Positions 44,866 to 55,217 are shown, numbered from the stretch's first letter. The stretch is DNA of 64,000 bases from Pyrrhosoma nymphula (GCA_963573305.1 OY754335.1:19197501-19261500), one strand, 5' to 3'. Numbers and translations: made by a program. The notes: generated from the sequence alone by a model not told the origin.

Positions 44866-45293
44866 CACTACGTTTACCAATCGATCTCAGATCGGTCTGA
44901 ACTCAGACCGATCTGAAAGTTCAGCAGCGAGCTGACTCAAATCGCCTTGTTTACCAACATGGTCTGAAAATATCGATATTGAACTATCGAATTCAGTAGT
45001 TTGAATTATTTAGAGATTTCTTGCGTATTTCAGCCGCACACTTATCTCTTTTCCCTTTTTACAACAAGACACGCCGTGAATGATATCGATTATGTTTTGT
45101 TTGTCATCGGCAACCAAAAGAAGAACGATGAGCGCCACGCTCCGACCTCTTCGGATCGATCTGAGATCTCAGGCCGGTTAGTGAAAGCGGGCTGACTCGG
45201 CTCGCTTCTCAGATCGATCTGGCCAGCCCGCTCCGTTTACCGTACCGAGCTGAGCCGGTCAGACCGATCTGAGATCGATTGGCAAACGTGGTG
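44866..45293. mobile_element. MITE with CAATCGATCTCAGATCGG inverted repeats
   Basis: The left end CACTACGTTTACCAATCGAT and inverted right end CACCACGTTTGCCAATCGAT stay paired through CTCAGATCGGTCTGA. The interior contains more copies of the AGATCGATCTG palindrome. AAT flanks both tips (44863-44865, 45294-45296), a possible 3-bp target duplication. It ends only about 30 bp from the donor of the signal-peptide exon. Confidence 0.7.
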
Positions 45294-45330
45294 AATGTGC
45301 TCAAGCGGGGATAATCTCAAAGCAACTCAC

Positions 45331-45424
45331 CCTCGATTGCACGTCGGTCCGTCGAAGAGACGAAGCCGAAGACTGTGATCAGGATGCAGAGGAGGCCCAT
45401 TGTAGCTGGAGTGGATGCGGCCAT
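45331..45424 (-). CDS. Secreted peptide precursor, first coding exon (signal peptide)
   Basis: Start ATG at 45424-45422 (context tccgccATGG). The exon gives MAASTPATMGLLCILITVFG, then FVSSTDRRAIE, and ends in the first base of a glycine codon before the donor GTGAGTTG. Residues 9-22 are hydrophobic, with a likely signal cleavage after VSS near residue 24. An in-frame second Met at residue 9 is an alternative start. Phase 1 matches the acceptor of the terminal exon at 22664. The short stretch DRRAIE lies between signal and propeptide. The presence of a good signal peptide exactly before a strong donor makes this more than a chance frame. Confidence 0.62.
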
Positions 45425-45584
45425 GGCGGAAGCGGGAATGATCGGTGGCACCTCGGGGTGCGGCCAGTTAAAAAGCATCCCCCAACACCCACACCCACAC
45501 ACACACATCTCAGCGGGTGTGGAAATAAAATCTCAAGGTTGGCCCGGGAGGGATGAAAGTTCCCACGTTCTTCGATAATCGCGA

Positions 45585-45617
45585 CATTCTCCCCCCCCCC
45601 CACCCCACCCCCACGTC
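45585..45617. repeat. Poly(C) tract
   Basis: A run of about 13 C followed by CACCCCACCCCCAC, in the presumed 5' UTR or proximal promoter of the minus-strand peptide gene. Likely variable in length. Confidence 0.6.
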
Positions 45618-45745
45618 CAACTCACAAATCAAACCTCTGGTTTCATATACTCCTCCGCACCAGGGATGACACCTTTCTCTTTATGGTCCAATCAAACTCT
45701 CGGCTTTATGAAGGCGGCGGTGATATTTATGGTGACATTGTGGCC

Positions 45746-45791
45746 ACTGATTGAGAGGTGCTTCGCGGAAAAACAATGGCGAGTATATATA
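45746..45791 (-). promoter_or_regulatory. Candidate core promoter: TATA box and arthropod initiator
   Basis: TATATATA at 45791-45784 is followed on the minus strand by the arthropod initiator TCAGT at 45750-45746. This is about 320 bp upstream of the signal-peptide ATG. The gap of about 43 nt is longer than the usual 25-32, so either element may be coincidental. Confidence 0.3.
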
Positions 45792-46020
45792 CTTTGAGAC
45801 TGGCTGTCCATTGACGAACCCAAACCGGCTGATAAGCTTTTGGCTGATGCGTGAAGGGCTTTATCTAAAGACCGTTTTTGCGCGAAGTATTTCTCTTAGA
45901 AGCCCTCACTGAAGTGCATTCGACCTTTATTAGCCAATGACGTGAAGATGAATACAACATTTATCGATAAACGAGACCAAATTTTCAAAATGGAATTGAC
46001 TGTAAAAATTATTAAAATGC

Positions 46021-46174
46021 TTATCGTAAATGAAAAGGAAAACTTTGTTATATTCCACCAATTTATTTTCAGGTACTACGAGTTTCGACGCAGCGGCGTC
46101 ATATCTAGGAAACTAGTAGTACCTGAAAATAAATTGGTGGAATATAACAAAGTTTTCCTTTTCATTTACGATAA
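46021..46174. repeat. Snap-back repeat with 59-bp perfect arms
   Basis: 46021-46079 and 46116-46174 are identical inverted copies over 59 bp. The 36-nt loop reads gagtttcgacgcagcggc, then gtcatatctagg, a variant of the accggtttc...catcatcag core. Perfect arms imply a recent event or ongoing correction. Overlapping open frames are by-products of the palindrome. Confidence 0.85.
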
Positions 46175-46996
46175 AATGAACTTCCACAAGGTTGAGCCTG
46201 AGACGATGGAGATAATTAAAATGCTTTTTCATGCAGTAATCGGATAACTGGCTTACACACAGGGCTAAATAATAAGAGATTCGAGAATGACACCCAGTCG
46301 AGTCGAATGAATTTCATGTTGAGCCAGGCCAACCTTGAGGTTTTATTTCCTGGGAGTTACATCTTGAACAGGGAGAACTTGAATCTCCATACCAGGGGTT
46401 CTTAGGGTATGGAATTCCCCCCTGGAAAAGGGGGGTATTCCATTCCCGGAAATTCGTAACAAACAATGTGTAAAATGGCGCGTTATAAGTGGTTTGGAAG
46501 CACAAGTTTGACTTTTAAGAAGAACAAGTTTTTACTAAATGCATATTTCCCTTTTAGATTACCACCAAGTTTCGACTAATTCCAAAGTTATTTTGATTTA
46601 CATTCGCATTTAGCTTGTGCTTTAAAAAACCGTTTTAGTTTATATAACTGGATTTTAAAGTATAAATCACCAAAACTTCAATAACAAAAAAATAAAAAAA
46701 AATAATTTAGGCTTTTTATTTAAGGTCTATGACAAAGAAATACGCCGTACTTTGGGGGTGGGGGGCAATTGCCCCTACTGCCCTTGGGGGCGACAATGAT
46801 CTTGAACCCATCTTTAAATACATGATTGAGCATAATGTTTATAAATTTTGCAGTGAATTTTTTTTTCACACCTTTTCGCCTAAGTCGTAAGGAAACATCA
46901 GTTCAACCATTAACCCATTCAATGCGGGTCCGTATGAAGAAATCACTCCCGGTGTCGGAACTCAACATTTCACGACATCGTATCTGTAATTGTATT
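46175..46996. other. Stretch with minor repeats
   Basis: 46323-46350 (ccaggccaaccttgaggttt...) is an inverted match to 45519-45546 near the signal-peptide exon. A hairpin GGAATTCCCCCCTGGAAAAG...GGGGGGTATTCC sits near 46409-46443. No gene. Confidence 0.35.
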
Positions 46997-47558
46997 GTGA
47001 GATTCCGCCACGACTGTGTGAGTCAAAACAAATACTAAATTCCACATTTTTGATATTTTGTTTAAACAAATCCTGCTTTCACTGATGCAATGCGTTACCT
47101 ATAGAAACCCAAAAGTAAAGTAGAAAAAATGAAGATTATTCCACGAATGTATTTTAAATTAGCACTTTTTTTCCAGGCATAGGAGCCGACTGCAGCGCCA
47201 TTTCCTACGAATTACCGCATTTTTACTTCAATTACGGCATTAATTCTTCAATAACTAGAAAAATAAGGTGTAAGATGCCTGTATTTTATTTTTATTCAAT
47301 TTCTCTGGATTATTTCCTTCTTAGAGACAGTTTTCCACGAAAATGGCATTTGTATTTTATGGAAAAATACCATTTTTACCCGTGTTTCTTTCATTCCCCC
47401 ATTGAACACCATGTAATTTCAAGTTCAATTATAGAATAAAATAGCGTGGAAAGGTATTATTTTGTTGTTCATATCAGATAAGAGGACAACTTTTTCTACA
47501 AGTAGACAGAATATGAATAAAATTACATTTAAGTCATTTTACGGTGGAACCACCTTAA
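46997..47558. mobile_element. TTAA-type MITE, copy 2 (GGTGGTTCCACC family)
   Basis: Same orientation and layout as 31098-31654. The right end ACGGTGGAACCACCTTAA is intact, including the inner palindrome GGTGGAACCACC. The left end (GAGATTCCGCCACG) is more decayed. Small indels separate the copies. Confidence 0.75.
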
Positions 47559-47817
47559 GGGAAGAAATAATCAAATGCGTGAGCATAGGTGACCCGAACC
47601 AATTAGGGATACGAATGTGAGTTCTCGCAATGGGAAGTGAGTACTCTTGCCATCTCACTATGCGGATCCCGCGCTAATATTGATGTGACCACCTACCGAA
47701 ATCGCGAAAATTATCCATCTCCTCTGTAAAATACTTTTGTTTAATGCATGGATATTTTGGCAGACGACCGAAATCTAAGGTGGCTATCACCATGAAGGAC
47801 ACGTAGGTGGTTTGGTA
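47559..47817. other. Spacer between MITE and LINE
   Basis: No feature recognised. Confidence 0.3.
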
Positions 47818-48391
47818 ATAATAGTATTATCATTTATTCCAAATTGCATTTACAAAAGTTGAGTTATGGCTAGGGTAAGTTGGTGATTCGTCAGTAGTAA
47901 AAAATATTGTTGGGACAATAAATATATACAGTATTGTGGATACATACATTAAATCCATACAAAAATATACATGATTTGTGGTCCATTGATACACTTGGAC
48001 ATTTGGTGCATTAAGAAAGCTCCTCGTCATCAAGATACTCTTAAATAGAGTGATATGCTTTATCTATCAATATTTCTTTTACCTTCCTTTTAAAAATGTG
48101 GTAATTGGCAGAATTATTTTTTAAGTGTATAGATATAACTTGTTAGACAGTTTTATACCCATTTAATATGGACATTTTTCATATAGTTTTTGGCTGTGTT
48201 GTGGATATGTTAATTGCAGGACATTTCCGGTGCTATTGTTGTGAAACACATTGCCTTGATAAAACAGGTTGAGATTTAATCTAACATAACACAAAATTTC
48301 AAGTAAATAAACAGAATACAAAGTAAATATTTTCAGCTTTTGAAATATCGGTCTGCAAGATTCCCGTTTATTCAGCCCAGTCATATACCTC
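47818..48391 (-). pseudogene. Jockey-like LINE, 3' fragment
   Basis: On the minus strand the text runs KRESCRPIFQKLKIFTLYSV, then YLLEILCYVRLNLNL and PQHSQKLYEKCPYYMGIKLS, and a frame-shifted end FKRKVKEILIDKAYHSI with EYLDDEEL. This is the common C-terminus of jockey-type reverse transcriptases in insects. A 3' UTR with AATAAATGATAA and a short ATT-rich tail ends near 47818. It abuts LINE family A (48392) with no spacer. Confidence 0.75.
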
Positions 48392-49135
48392 GAAGTTAAT
48401 CTGAGCAAATTCACGGCGGTACATTTCTTGCGGAGGTCGTCCAACTATCCCCATGTATATGCTGTGGGTGGTGTTAACATAAAGGCAACAGATGAAGTGA
48501 AGTATCTGGGAGTTACGATAACCTCGAACCTATCGTGGGGAACACATATAAGAAATATTTGTGGCAGAGCTCTGAAGAAGCTAGGATTCGTCAAGCGTAT
48601 TGTGGGAAGATTTTCGGATGAAAAAGTAAAAGAGAGGTGCTATTTCGCACTCTTCCGGCCACACCTTGAATATGCAGCGAGCATATGGGATCCGGTGCAG
48701 AAAGACTTATTTCGGGAACTTAATAAAATACAAAGGAAAGCTGCGCGATTCGTCAAAAACTGCTACGGGCGTACAGACAGCGTTACACAGTTGTTAAACG
48801 AATTAGACTGGGAGCCGCTAGAGACTCGGAGGCTGCGCGCTAGGCTTAGATTACTTGAGCAATTAAGAATAGATATCTTTAACTGCGACACGGAGAACAT
48901 CATATTAGAACCCCACTATATTTCCAGGTCCGACAGAAGCGATAAATTAAGAGAGATATTTTGCCGAACGGATAGGTACGGGAATTCGTTTTTCCCCCGA
49001 ACAATAAGGGACTTTAATAAATTCTAGGCGTAATTTCATTAGAGCGTTTCCTTTTTATATGTAAACGGCTGGTGTTCGAACACCCCCCGCCACACGCCCA
49101 TTGAGGCGGCTTACGGGGTAGTATGTAGATGTAGA
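48392..49135 (+). pseudogene. LINE family A, longest open C-terminal ORF
   Basis: An open frame of 199 residues (48428-49027) runs RRSSNYPHVY, VKYLGVTITSNLSWGTHIRN, then RCYFALFRPHLEYAASIWDP, RARLRLLEQLRIDIFNCDTE and REIFCRTDRYGNSFFPRTIR, and stops. It is the C-terminal domain downstream of the RT core, which is missing by 5' truncation. The 3' UTR and tail (gcggcttacggggtagtatg, then tagatgtagat) follow, ending near 49135. This copy has the best-preserved ORF of the family in the window. Confidence 0.85.
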
Positions 49136-49189
49136 TACCTTATAATTCTTTTTTGCTGCCTAAAAACTGAAATAGTGCCAGGTAAAATG

Positions 49190-49270
49190 GTAAGGGAAGG
49201 ATCTGCGGGGATTGGAGGATGGGTGCAGAGAAACCAGTCGTTGTCATTAGCCTTGTTTTAACGAAAGGCG
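49190..49270 (-). mobile_element. SINE family B body fragment
   Basis: GGGTGCAGAGAAACC and TTGTCATTAGCCT on the plus strand match the complement of the SINE B body (GGTTTCTCTC...TAGGCTAATG). No tRNA head is present. Confidence 0.35.
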
Positions 49271-50859
49271 CTAGCAAACTGGTCCTTATTTCACAGTTTA
49301 AGGGGATGCCAAGTGTAACTTCTGTCAGCTTTACGGCTGAAACTTGACAGAAGCTGGGGGAGACAGATAGATTCCAGATAGATTATAGGTAAATGTTTAG
49401 ACAGATTCAGGATTAGTGTTAAGAAATTGCATACTTAACCAGGTGCTGATGCGGACTCAGACCAAAGCTTATTATATTAGTCATTAATGATTTGCTAAAT
49501 TCAAAAGTATAGGATGCGGTTCGAGGGGATGGTATTTAAATAATGGAGCATTAACTGGGGCGGAGGAGTATTATCAAGTGCAGGATGACAAAATCCTGCG
49601 TGAGGACCAGAGAGTGCGATCAGTTGAAGATTAATGGAGAACTCTAAAAAAAGGAATTGTGGAAGTAGCATAAGCAAAAGGTAGGGGTACTGAGAGCAAC
49701 TAAAATATTTCATTATTTTCGAAATTAGTGGAGTTTTACAACTTTTACAGCAGCTCGTGTAAAACTCCAAATATAAACAATTTATTTCCTCTATTACGTT
49801 AGTAACATGTTTAGCTAATTTATATCGGAATCGCCAGTTTCTATGCCTGATGTTAAGAGAACAGTGATAACTTAAAGTTAAATCGGATTTTGAGCGCCGA
49901 AAGTAGTGACTCTTTTCAAATAAAATATCGTAAAAGGGCAAATAAGTACCGGAAATTCTTTAACACACTTCGATAAACATAGGAATGATCATTGTATCTT
50001 ATGGTTTCTAGTTCGTACAAATTGGTTAACTCTACTTGAAGATACAGCTTCCTAAACTCGAGAGACTCGATTTTTTTAATGGACAGTAGATACGTTTGCA
50101 ACTTGTAGAGGTTTCATAAACCCGTGATTTTCGAAAACTCGGCCGGTACTCGGTCCCAAGGATACCGGTATTTATGAGGCTCTATCACAGGCTCTACTGT
50201 GCGAAAATTTTGGCTATACTTTTTGCCGAAAACTCGTAATTTAATGAAGTGTTTGACGAAATACATGAAATAATTTGCGAAATATAGTAACTAAACACAG
50301 TTTTAATACGTATTTCCTTGAACTTCCAAAAATAATTTAAATGAGTTATAAATACTGAGGTTTGTATTTAAATATTATTGAAACACATAATTTATTAAAA
50401 CAAAGCATGTTTGGTTTGGTAACTTGATGAAAGGCAGTCAAGCATGAAACGTCAGGAAGAAAATTGTCGAGATTTTTAAAATTATCTCTTTAAGTTATAC
50501 GATTTTCATATTCAGTGATGCGTGGATGAAGATAAATTTTTCTAGCTACTACGCGTGGTAATTGAGAGGGACCTGCACCAGTGAATGCTATCAATTAAAT
50601 CATCTATTTTTCACGAAAAACTGCTTCCCTTAATGCAATTAAATTATCATACTGAAAACATGATACAATTTTTGATTAATCCTCATGAATATTTCCATCG
50701 TGATAAGAAACAAATAATACATATTGTACAATACTACTGTAGAAATAAATTTCATTTCATATGAGGCATGACGAGCTCGTTGCAGATACGCCGAAAAAGT
50801 CAACTTTACATAGAAATCTTCCGTACCTTCGGTTCGAACGCGCTTGGAGTGGTATGTAC
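49271..50859. other. Stretch without recognised genes
   Basis: A short hairpin CTTCTGTCA...TTGACAGAAG lies near 49319-49353. The 146-residue minus frame 49501-49941 is AT-rich, has no family match and is probably chance. Confidence 0.3.
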
Positions 50860-51096
50860 CAGTAGCGTAGCCAGGGGGAGCGAATGCCACCCCCCCCCGC
50901 CCTATGTTTTAGCAGTCTGTGATTGTTTCCACTTTCAAGTCCAAAATACGTATAAATAAATGAGTATTATACATTGTCAATTTTCATATCTTGTAAAACC
51001 CATCCGTCTATTGCATCACCTAAATTTGTAAAGTTTAGTCGGCGCCCCCTAAATATTTTCTTCCCCCCTTAGATTCAAAACCTGGCTGTGCCACTG
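50860..51096. mobile_element. hAT-type MITE, 237 bp
   Basis: Terminal inverted repeats CAGTAGCGTAGCCAGG and CAGTGGCACAGCCAGG (inverted right end) are of the widespread CAGxGGCGTAGCCAGG hAT type. Flanking 8-mers GTATGTAC (50852-50859) and CTATTTAC (51097-51104) match at six of eight positions. A poly(C) run near 50891 and a CCCCCC run near 51064 lie subterminally. Confidence 0.75.
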
Positions 51097-51967
51097 CTAT
51101 TTACAGTATATTTAGTGGTGATATCATGTTTTTGTGGAGCTGATCCGCACGCAGTGCATTACTTACCACGAAATTATACACCTATAATTAATATTAATTG
51201 TCCATACAAATGCTTAATTTCAAATTTGTGATGAAAAATGTAAGTAGTCCTCCAAAACTTCATGGATAAATTTAGGGATTAGTTTTTGTCGATGTCCACA
51301 AATCCTAAACTCGTTAGTATTTTAGAGGCACTGTTAAATGGAATCATTTACGGGAGTTAGATTCATTTATAATTTTTAGCCATCTAATGTTTGCGTCATG
51401 CTTATGATTTAATTCTATTTTAGTTTCTTGGTCATTGTTCACTAAATCTGCACATTTATGTCCATAGTTGTTTAGTGAGTGCTTCATACCTCACAACGAG
51501 GATGTCATAACAAATACTATTACGTAGTAGGTATTTGCGTGCACAATTTAATCATAGGAGAATCGTAGAAAGCATGCGAATAAATCTGTTAGATGAGACA
51601 TGGGAAGGAAGCGAGGGGGATCAAAGCGGTAGTTTGGGAGTGATATATGGTGTGGAGGGAAGGAGATTCTACACACAAGGCTTCTTTTTAATACCGGGAA
51701 GAAGATTGAGGAGGGTGGCTTCCTTGACAGTAAGTGGTGAAATTGAGGAATAGCGTAGATGCGGTGAACATGATCAACTAGAAAAGGTTTTAGGGCGATA
51801 CTGGACTAAAAATCATAACAATGATGCGGAATCGGAAAGTATAGTTATAATTATTACACATAAGCTTAAGCTTTGAATGAGAGGTTGGAGTGAATAAGGT
51901 TTGCATGAGCATTCATAGTCGTAGCACCTTTTCATCGTGAATCGGGTAGACACAGGCATAGAAAATG
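51097..51967. other. Stretch without recognised features
   Basis: No exon or repeat could be supported. Confidence 0.3.
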
Positions 51968-52204
51968 ATTCAAAGAACTGCGGAACTGGCCGCGCAGTAA
52001 CTTTAACGGAGTCACCCGCTAGTGGTCACACAATTGTGTAAAATTCACAGTGAAAAAAATCATTCGCCTGGACTGGGAATCGAACCAAGACTTCGCGTCG
52101 AGTGCTCTACCAGTTAAGCTACCAATTTCTTCACACAATTGTGTGACGACTAGCGGGTGACTCCGTTAAAGTTACTGCGCGGCCAGTTCCGCAGTTCTCT
52201 GAAT
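51968..52204. mobile_element. SINE family C inverted dimer with 72-bp terminal inverted repeats
   Basis: 51968-52039 and 52133-52204 are inverted copies (about two mismatches) of the SINE C distal body, ending in ATTCAAAGAACTGCGG. Between them lies one partial minus-strand tRNA head (ACTGGGAATCGAACCAAGAC and CTCTACCAGTTAAGC). The unit therefore looks like a foldback element made of SINE parts. Confidence 0.75.
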
Positions 52205-52360
52205 TTGTCAAAGTAAACACCTTTGCGTTTAAAGTTTGGTTTTACCTCGTGGACAGTAGCGCTTAGCGTTCGCACACGGGTACTTTGGCATTGTATGCAC
52301 GGTACCTGTGAAGACATCTCGCTCCTTAAAGCCTCCATAAAATTCTCAGTGAGAGATGAC

Positions 52361-52529
52361 GCCTGGGTAGCTTAACTGGTGGAGCACTCGGCGCGAAATC
52401 GGGGGGTCTGGGTTCGAATCCCAGTTCAGGCGAATTATTTTTTTCACTGTGAATTTCACACAATTGTGTGACCACTAGCGGGTGACTCCGTTAAAGTTAC
52501 TGCGCGGCCAGTTCCGCAGTTCTTTGAAT
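52361..52529 (+). mobile_element. tRNA-derived SINE family C, complete copy
   Basis: The head (52361-52433) folds as a tRNA: acceptor GCCTGGG with ...CAGGC, a D arm GCTTAACTGGTGGAGC, an anticodon arm starting CTCGG, and a T arm with GGTTCGAATCCC. The base before the anticodon is G instead of the required U33, so it is not a working tRNA. The body follows: TTTTTTTCACTGTGAATTTC, ACACAATTGTGTGACC, GCGGGTGACTCCGTTAAAG, and GCGCGGCCAGTTCCGCAG, ending TTCTTTGAAT. Upstream ctccttaaagcctccataaa is shared with the copy at 52930. Confidence 0.8.
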
Positions 52530-52840
52530 TCGTTAATTAACATACAATCATTCACAAAAACACAATATCCCAAATTCACCTGCGACGTAGAGCTACATAC
52601 GTACATGAAGAGAGCATCGTTCACTCAAGGCGCTATGTTAATAGAACCCTTCCATTAATAATAAGCTGGAAAAAAACTATTGAATGGCTCAGTCTCTACA
52701 GTCTGCAGCTTAAGCGGAAAGACATAAGGAAATCCCGTAGGTGTGGACATATACGCATCATATGGGTATATTTCATTATCGACATCCGTAAAGAGGCTAG
52801 CATCGAGGCGTAAGACGACAGAAAGCACGAAAGACGATAG

Positions 52841-53082
52841 ACGGAGTCACCCGCTAGTGGTCACACAATTGCGTGAAATTCACAGTTAAAAAATCATTCG
52901 CCTGGACTGGGATTCGAACCCAAACCCGCGATATCGCTCCTTAAAGCCTCCATAAAATTCACAGTGAGAGATGACGCCTGGGTAGTTTAACTGGTAGAGC
53001 ACTCGGCGCGAAATCGGGAGGTCTGGGTTCGAATCCCAGTCCAGGCGAATGATTTCTTCACTGTGAATTTCACACAAATGAA
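52841..53082. mobile_element. SINE family C head-to-head pair, third example
   Basis: A minus-strand body and head (52841-52927) is followed by the leader ctccttaaagcctccataaa and a plus-strand head and body start (52976-53082). The plus copy stops at CACACAAATG, lacking the distal body. The head again carries GGTTCGAATCCC. Confidence 0.75.
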
Positions 53083-53234
53083 AATGATAATCATGGATTC
53101 TAGGAGAAAGGCTGGCCTCTTACTCAAAGCCTCGACATGAACCACACCGTACTGTGAAGGGAATCACAAAAGATTCTGATTGGTAGAGAGATATGAGTGG
53201 GAGTGAGAGAAGTTGAAGTCATCTCTCCAAGACT

Positions 53235-54118
53235 CTTATATCATATCATAATTTATTAACCTCATTGGGAAATAACATCCATGAGTTTCGTCAAAATTTT
53301 ACAGCACAGTATTTACAAGCAGTTTGGCAGGTATAATACAGAGGTTGCCAATAAATAAATAAATGAAACCAAAAACGTATATATGAAACTACGGAAAAGT
53401 GAGAACAAATATACATAATTTAATGAAAATCATCAGATAGATACTCGCTTAAGCTACAATAACTTTTATGAATTTACATTTTTTTTAGTTTGGACTTGAA
53501 GCATAATGATGAGGAAATGGAGCGAATTTCTATTGGAATCTTGTTGTAAACTGTTGAAATGGAGGGATATGGGCCTTTCAGACATAGACCGTAGGGATAT
53601 TTTTGGCTATGTATGTCATTTATAGAGCGAGTGTAGTGATTACGGAAGCTAGAGTTAACAGGGAAAAATGGGGATAGGTTCTTACAAACATGGCACAGGC
53701 AAGTATAAAGATAAAGGGAAGTGTTAAAATACCAAGAAATACAAATATGTAGTGGTCTACCTGGGGTGCAAATAGGGACTCTACTGATAAATTTAATAGC
53801 TTGTTTCTGGAGTGAGAAAGCTTTCATGAAAAGAGATGTATTTCCCCAAAGTATAATGCCGTAAGACACATGAGAGTGTACCTTTGCATAGTAAAGAGTT
53901 GTGAGTGTGTTGGTAGACACTACGGGGGCAAGCTTTCTGATCATGAAGAGACTAACAGAAAGTTTCTTGCTCAGTGTAAAAACATGTGAAGACCAATCAA
54001 GAGTATCTGAAATGTGAATACCAAGACATTTCATTGATGAAGAATTGTACATGGCTACAAGAACTAATGGCAAGACGTGCATAGGAGTAAGGCAGATTTT
54101 AAGTAATTTCGTTTTATT
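53235..54118 (-). pseudogene. LINE 3' fragment (jockey/R1-like C-terminal domain)
   Basis: The minus frame to 53474 reads LNKTKLLKICL, then SMKCLGIHISDTLDWSSHVF, LTTLYYAKVHSHVSYGIILW, then SLQKQAIKFISRV and FKSKLKK at its end. This is the region after the RT catalytic core in LINE elements, including the (W)G-N-x-x conserved text. Over 200 residues stay open, so the copy is fairly young. The RT core is missing by 5' truncation. The 3' UTR continues to a TAATAAATTATGATATGATA-type end near 53235. The frame begins inside an abutting SINE. Confidence 0.75.
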
Positions 54119-54215
54119 TAAATTCGCCATGAAAAATTCATTTGACTTGACCGCGAGATTCGATCCCGGATCTCCCAATTGTTAACCGGTTACCCCACTC
54201 ATCCATCTTAATTCA
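54119..54215 (-). mobile_element. tRNA-derived SINE (family D), abutting a LINE
   Basis: On the minus strand an A-box-like GATGAGTGGGGTAACCGG is followed by a B-box-like GGGATCGAATCTC and TCAAGTCAAATGAATTTTTC, then ATGGCGAATTT. It runs straight into the LINE ORF fragment at 54118. A second family D copy, in the opposite orientation, is at 55218-55335. Confidence 0.6.
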
Positions 54216-54236
54216 AGGCGAATTTCAGTGGGTATA

Positions 54237-55208
54237 TACCCCAGTAGCAGAGCTGGTCGCCGCAACGTTGCAGCGACGTAACAAAGGTCGTCCTAAAGTT
54301 GCAGTCACAATGGCGTCACAGGAACGTTGCGGACACGTCACATTTTGACTGTAAATTTGTGACCAACCTGCAACCAATTATCAACTTTGCTCGGTCCGAT
54401 ATTTTATTTATTTGAAAAAATCTTGTTTATTCTTAGTAATATTGCATTTATATTCGTACTATGGTGTCATATAGATTTCAAATAATTAATGCCTGAAAAC
54501 TGTTATCGTGATGTAATGGTATTTCCTCAAACTATCACGGAATTGCCATTTATAATAATTAGTTCTTGAAGTCACTTTAACGCACGGAAGTGGCCAGATA
54601 TATAAGGCTTTCTTGACGCTGTTACTTCGATTTCAGGTACGAGGTAATGCGCGTAGAACCGTAGGATAGCTGAAAATCGAGATAGACACGTCGTTAGGTA
54701 GATACTAGGTAGGTTAAATAAAACAATAACACATATACCGCGTGATAGTACTTTCATAGTATATGAATGAAAATTATATTTTTTTATTTTAAGAGAGCAG
54801 GGAGGAATACTGGTCTGGGGCACTGTTTCAATTTCTTCTCAGTTCCAGACCACCTGCAGACCTCTAACTCGAGCCAGGATCCAGACCTGTTCCAGATTAG
54901 TTACAGACCAAATATTTTTACCTGGGATGTCTTTGGGCATTTGGGGCACCAAGGGTCAATGTTTACAATTTCCTATTGGAGGGGGTTTATGCAGGCGTTT
55001 GAACAGAAGAAAGAACCATGTAAGGCGGCCCAAACGTTTGATTAGCCTATCGTAATGGAGTCTGGTACTCAAGCAAATTTTTTCGAAAGGTCGCAATGTG
55101 ACGGTCCCGCGACGTTGATTCCCGGAAACTTCGCACGTTGCTGGAACGTCGCAGCGACGTAACCGCCACTCCTGCAACGTTGCGGGACCGTCAACTGCAA
55201 CTGGGGTA
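54237..55208. mobile_element. MITE with TACCCCAGTWGCAG termini
   Basis: Inverted ends TACCCCAGTAGCAG and TACCCCAGTTGCAG bound 972 bp. Subterminal copies of GCAACGTTGC and GCAGCGACGTAAC occur at both ends, in opposite orientation. TA is the likely target. The interior has no recognisable gene. The element separates two SINE D copies lying head to head. Confidence 0.75.
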
Positions 55209-55217
55209 AGATGGCGG

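Larger units (their letters stand above)
22665..45330 (-). other. Inferred 22.7-kb intron of the secreted peptide gene
   Basis: Bounded on the minus strand by donor GTGAGT (45330-45325) and acceptor tctttctcag (ending 22665). The two ends share phase 1, so direct splicing keeps the frame. Additional small exons inside cannot be excluded. The intron holds most of the mobile elements listed from 22.8 to 45.3 kb. Insect neuropeptide genes often have a large intron between signal peptide and propeptide. Confidence 0.45.

Noticed and set aside
45784..45791. TATATATA as a certain TATA box
   Set aside because: Spacing to the TCAGT initiator is about 43 nt, longer than usual, and similar AT runs are common here. 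Reported only as a candidate.
45942..46247. 101-residue plus-strand frame
   Set aside because: Most of it is the 59-bp perfect palindrome and its loop, so the frame is an artefact of the snap-back repeat.
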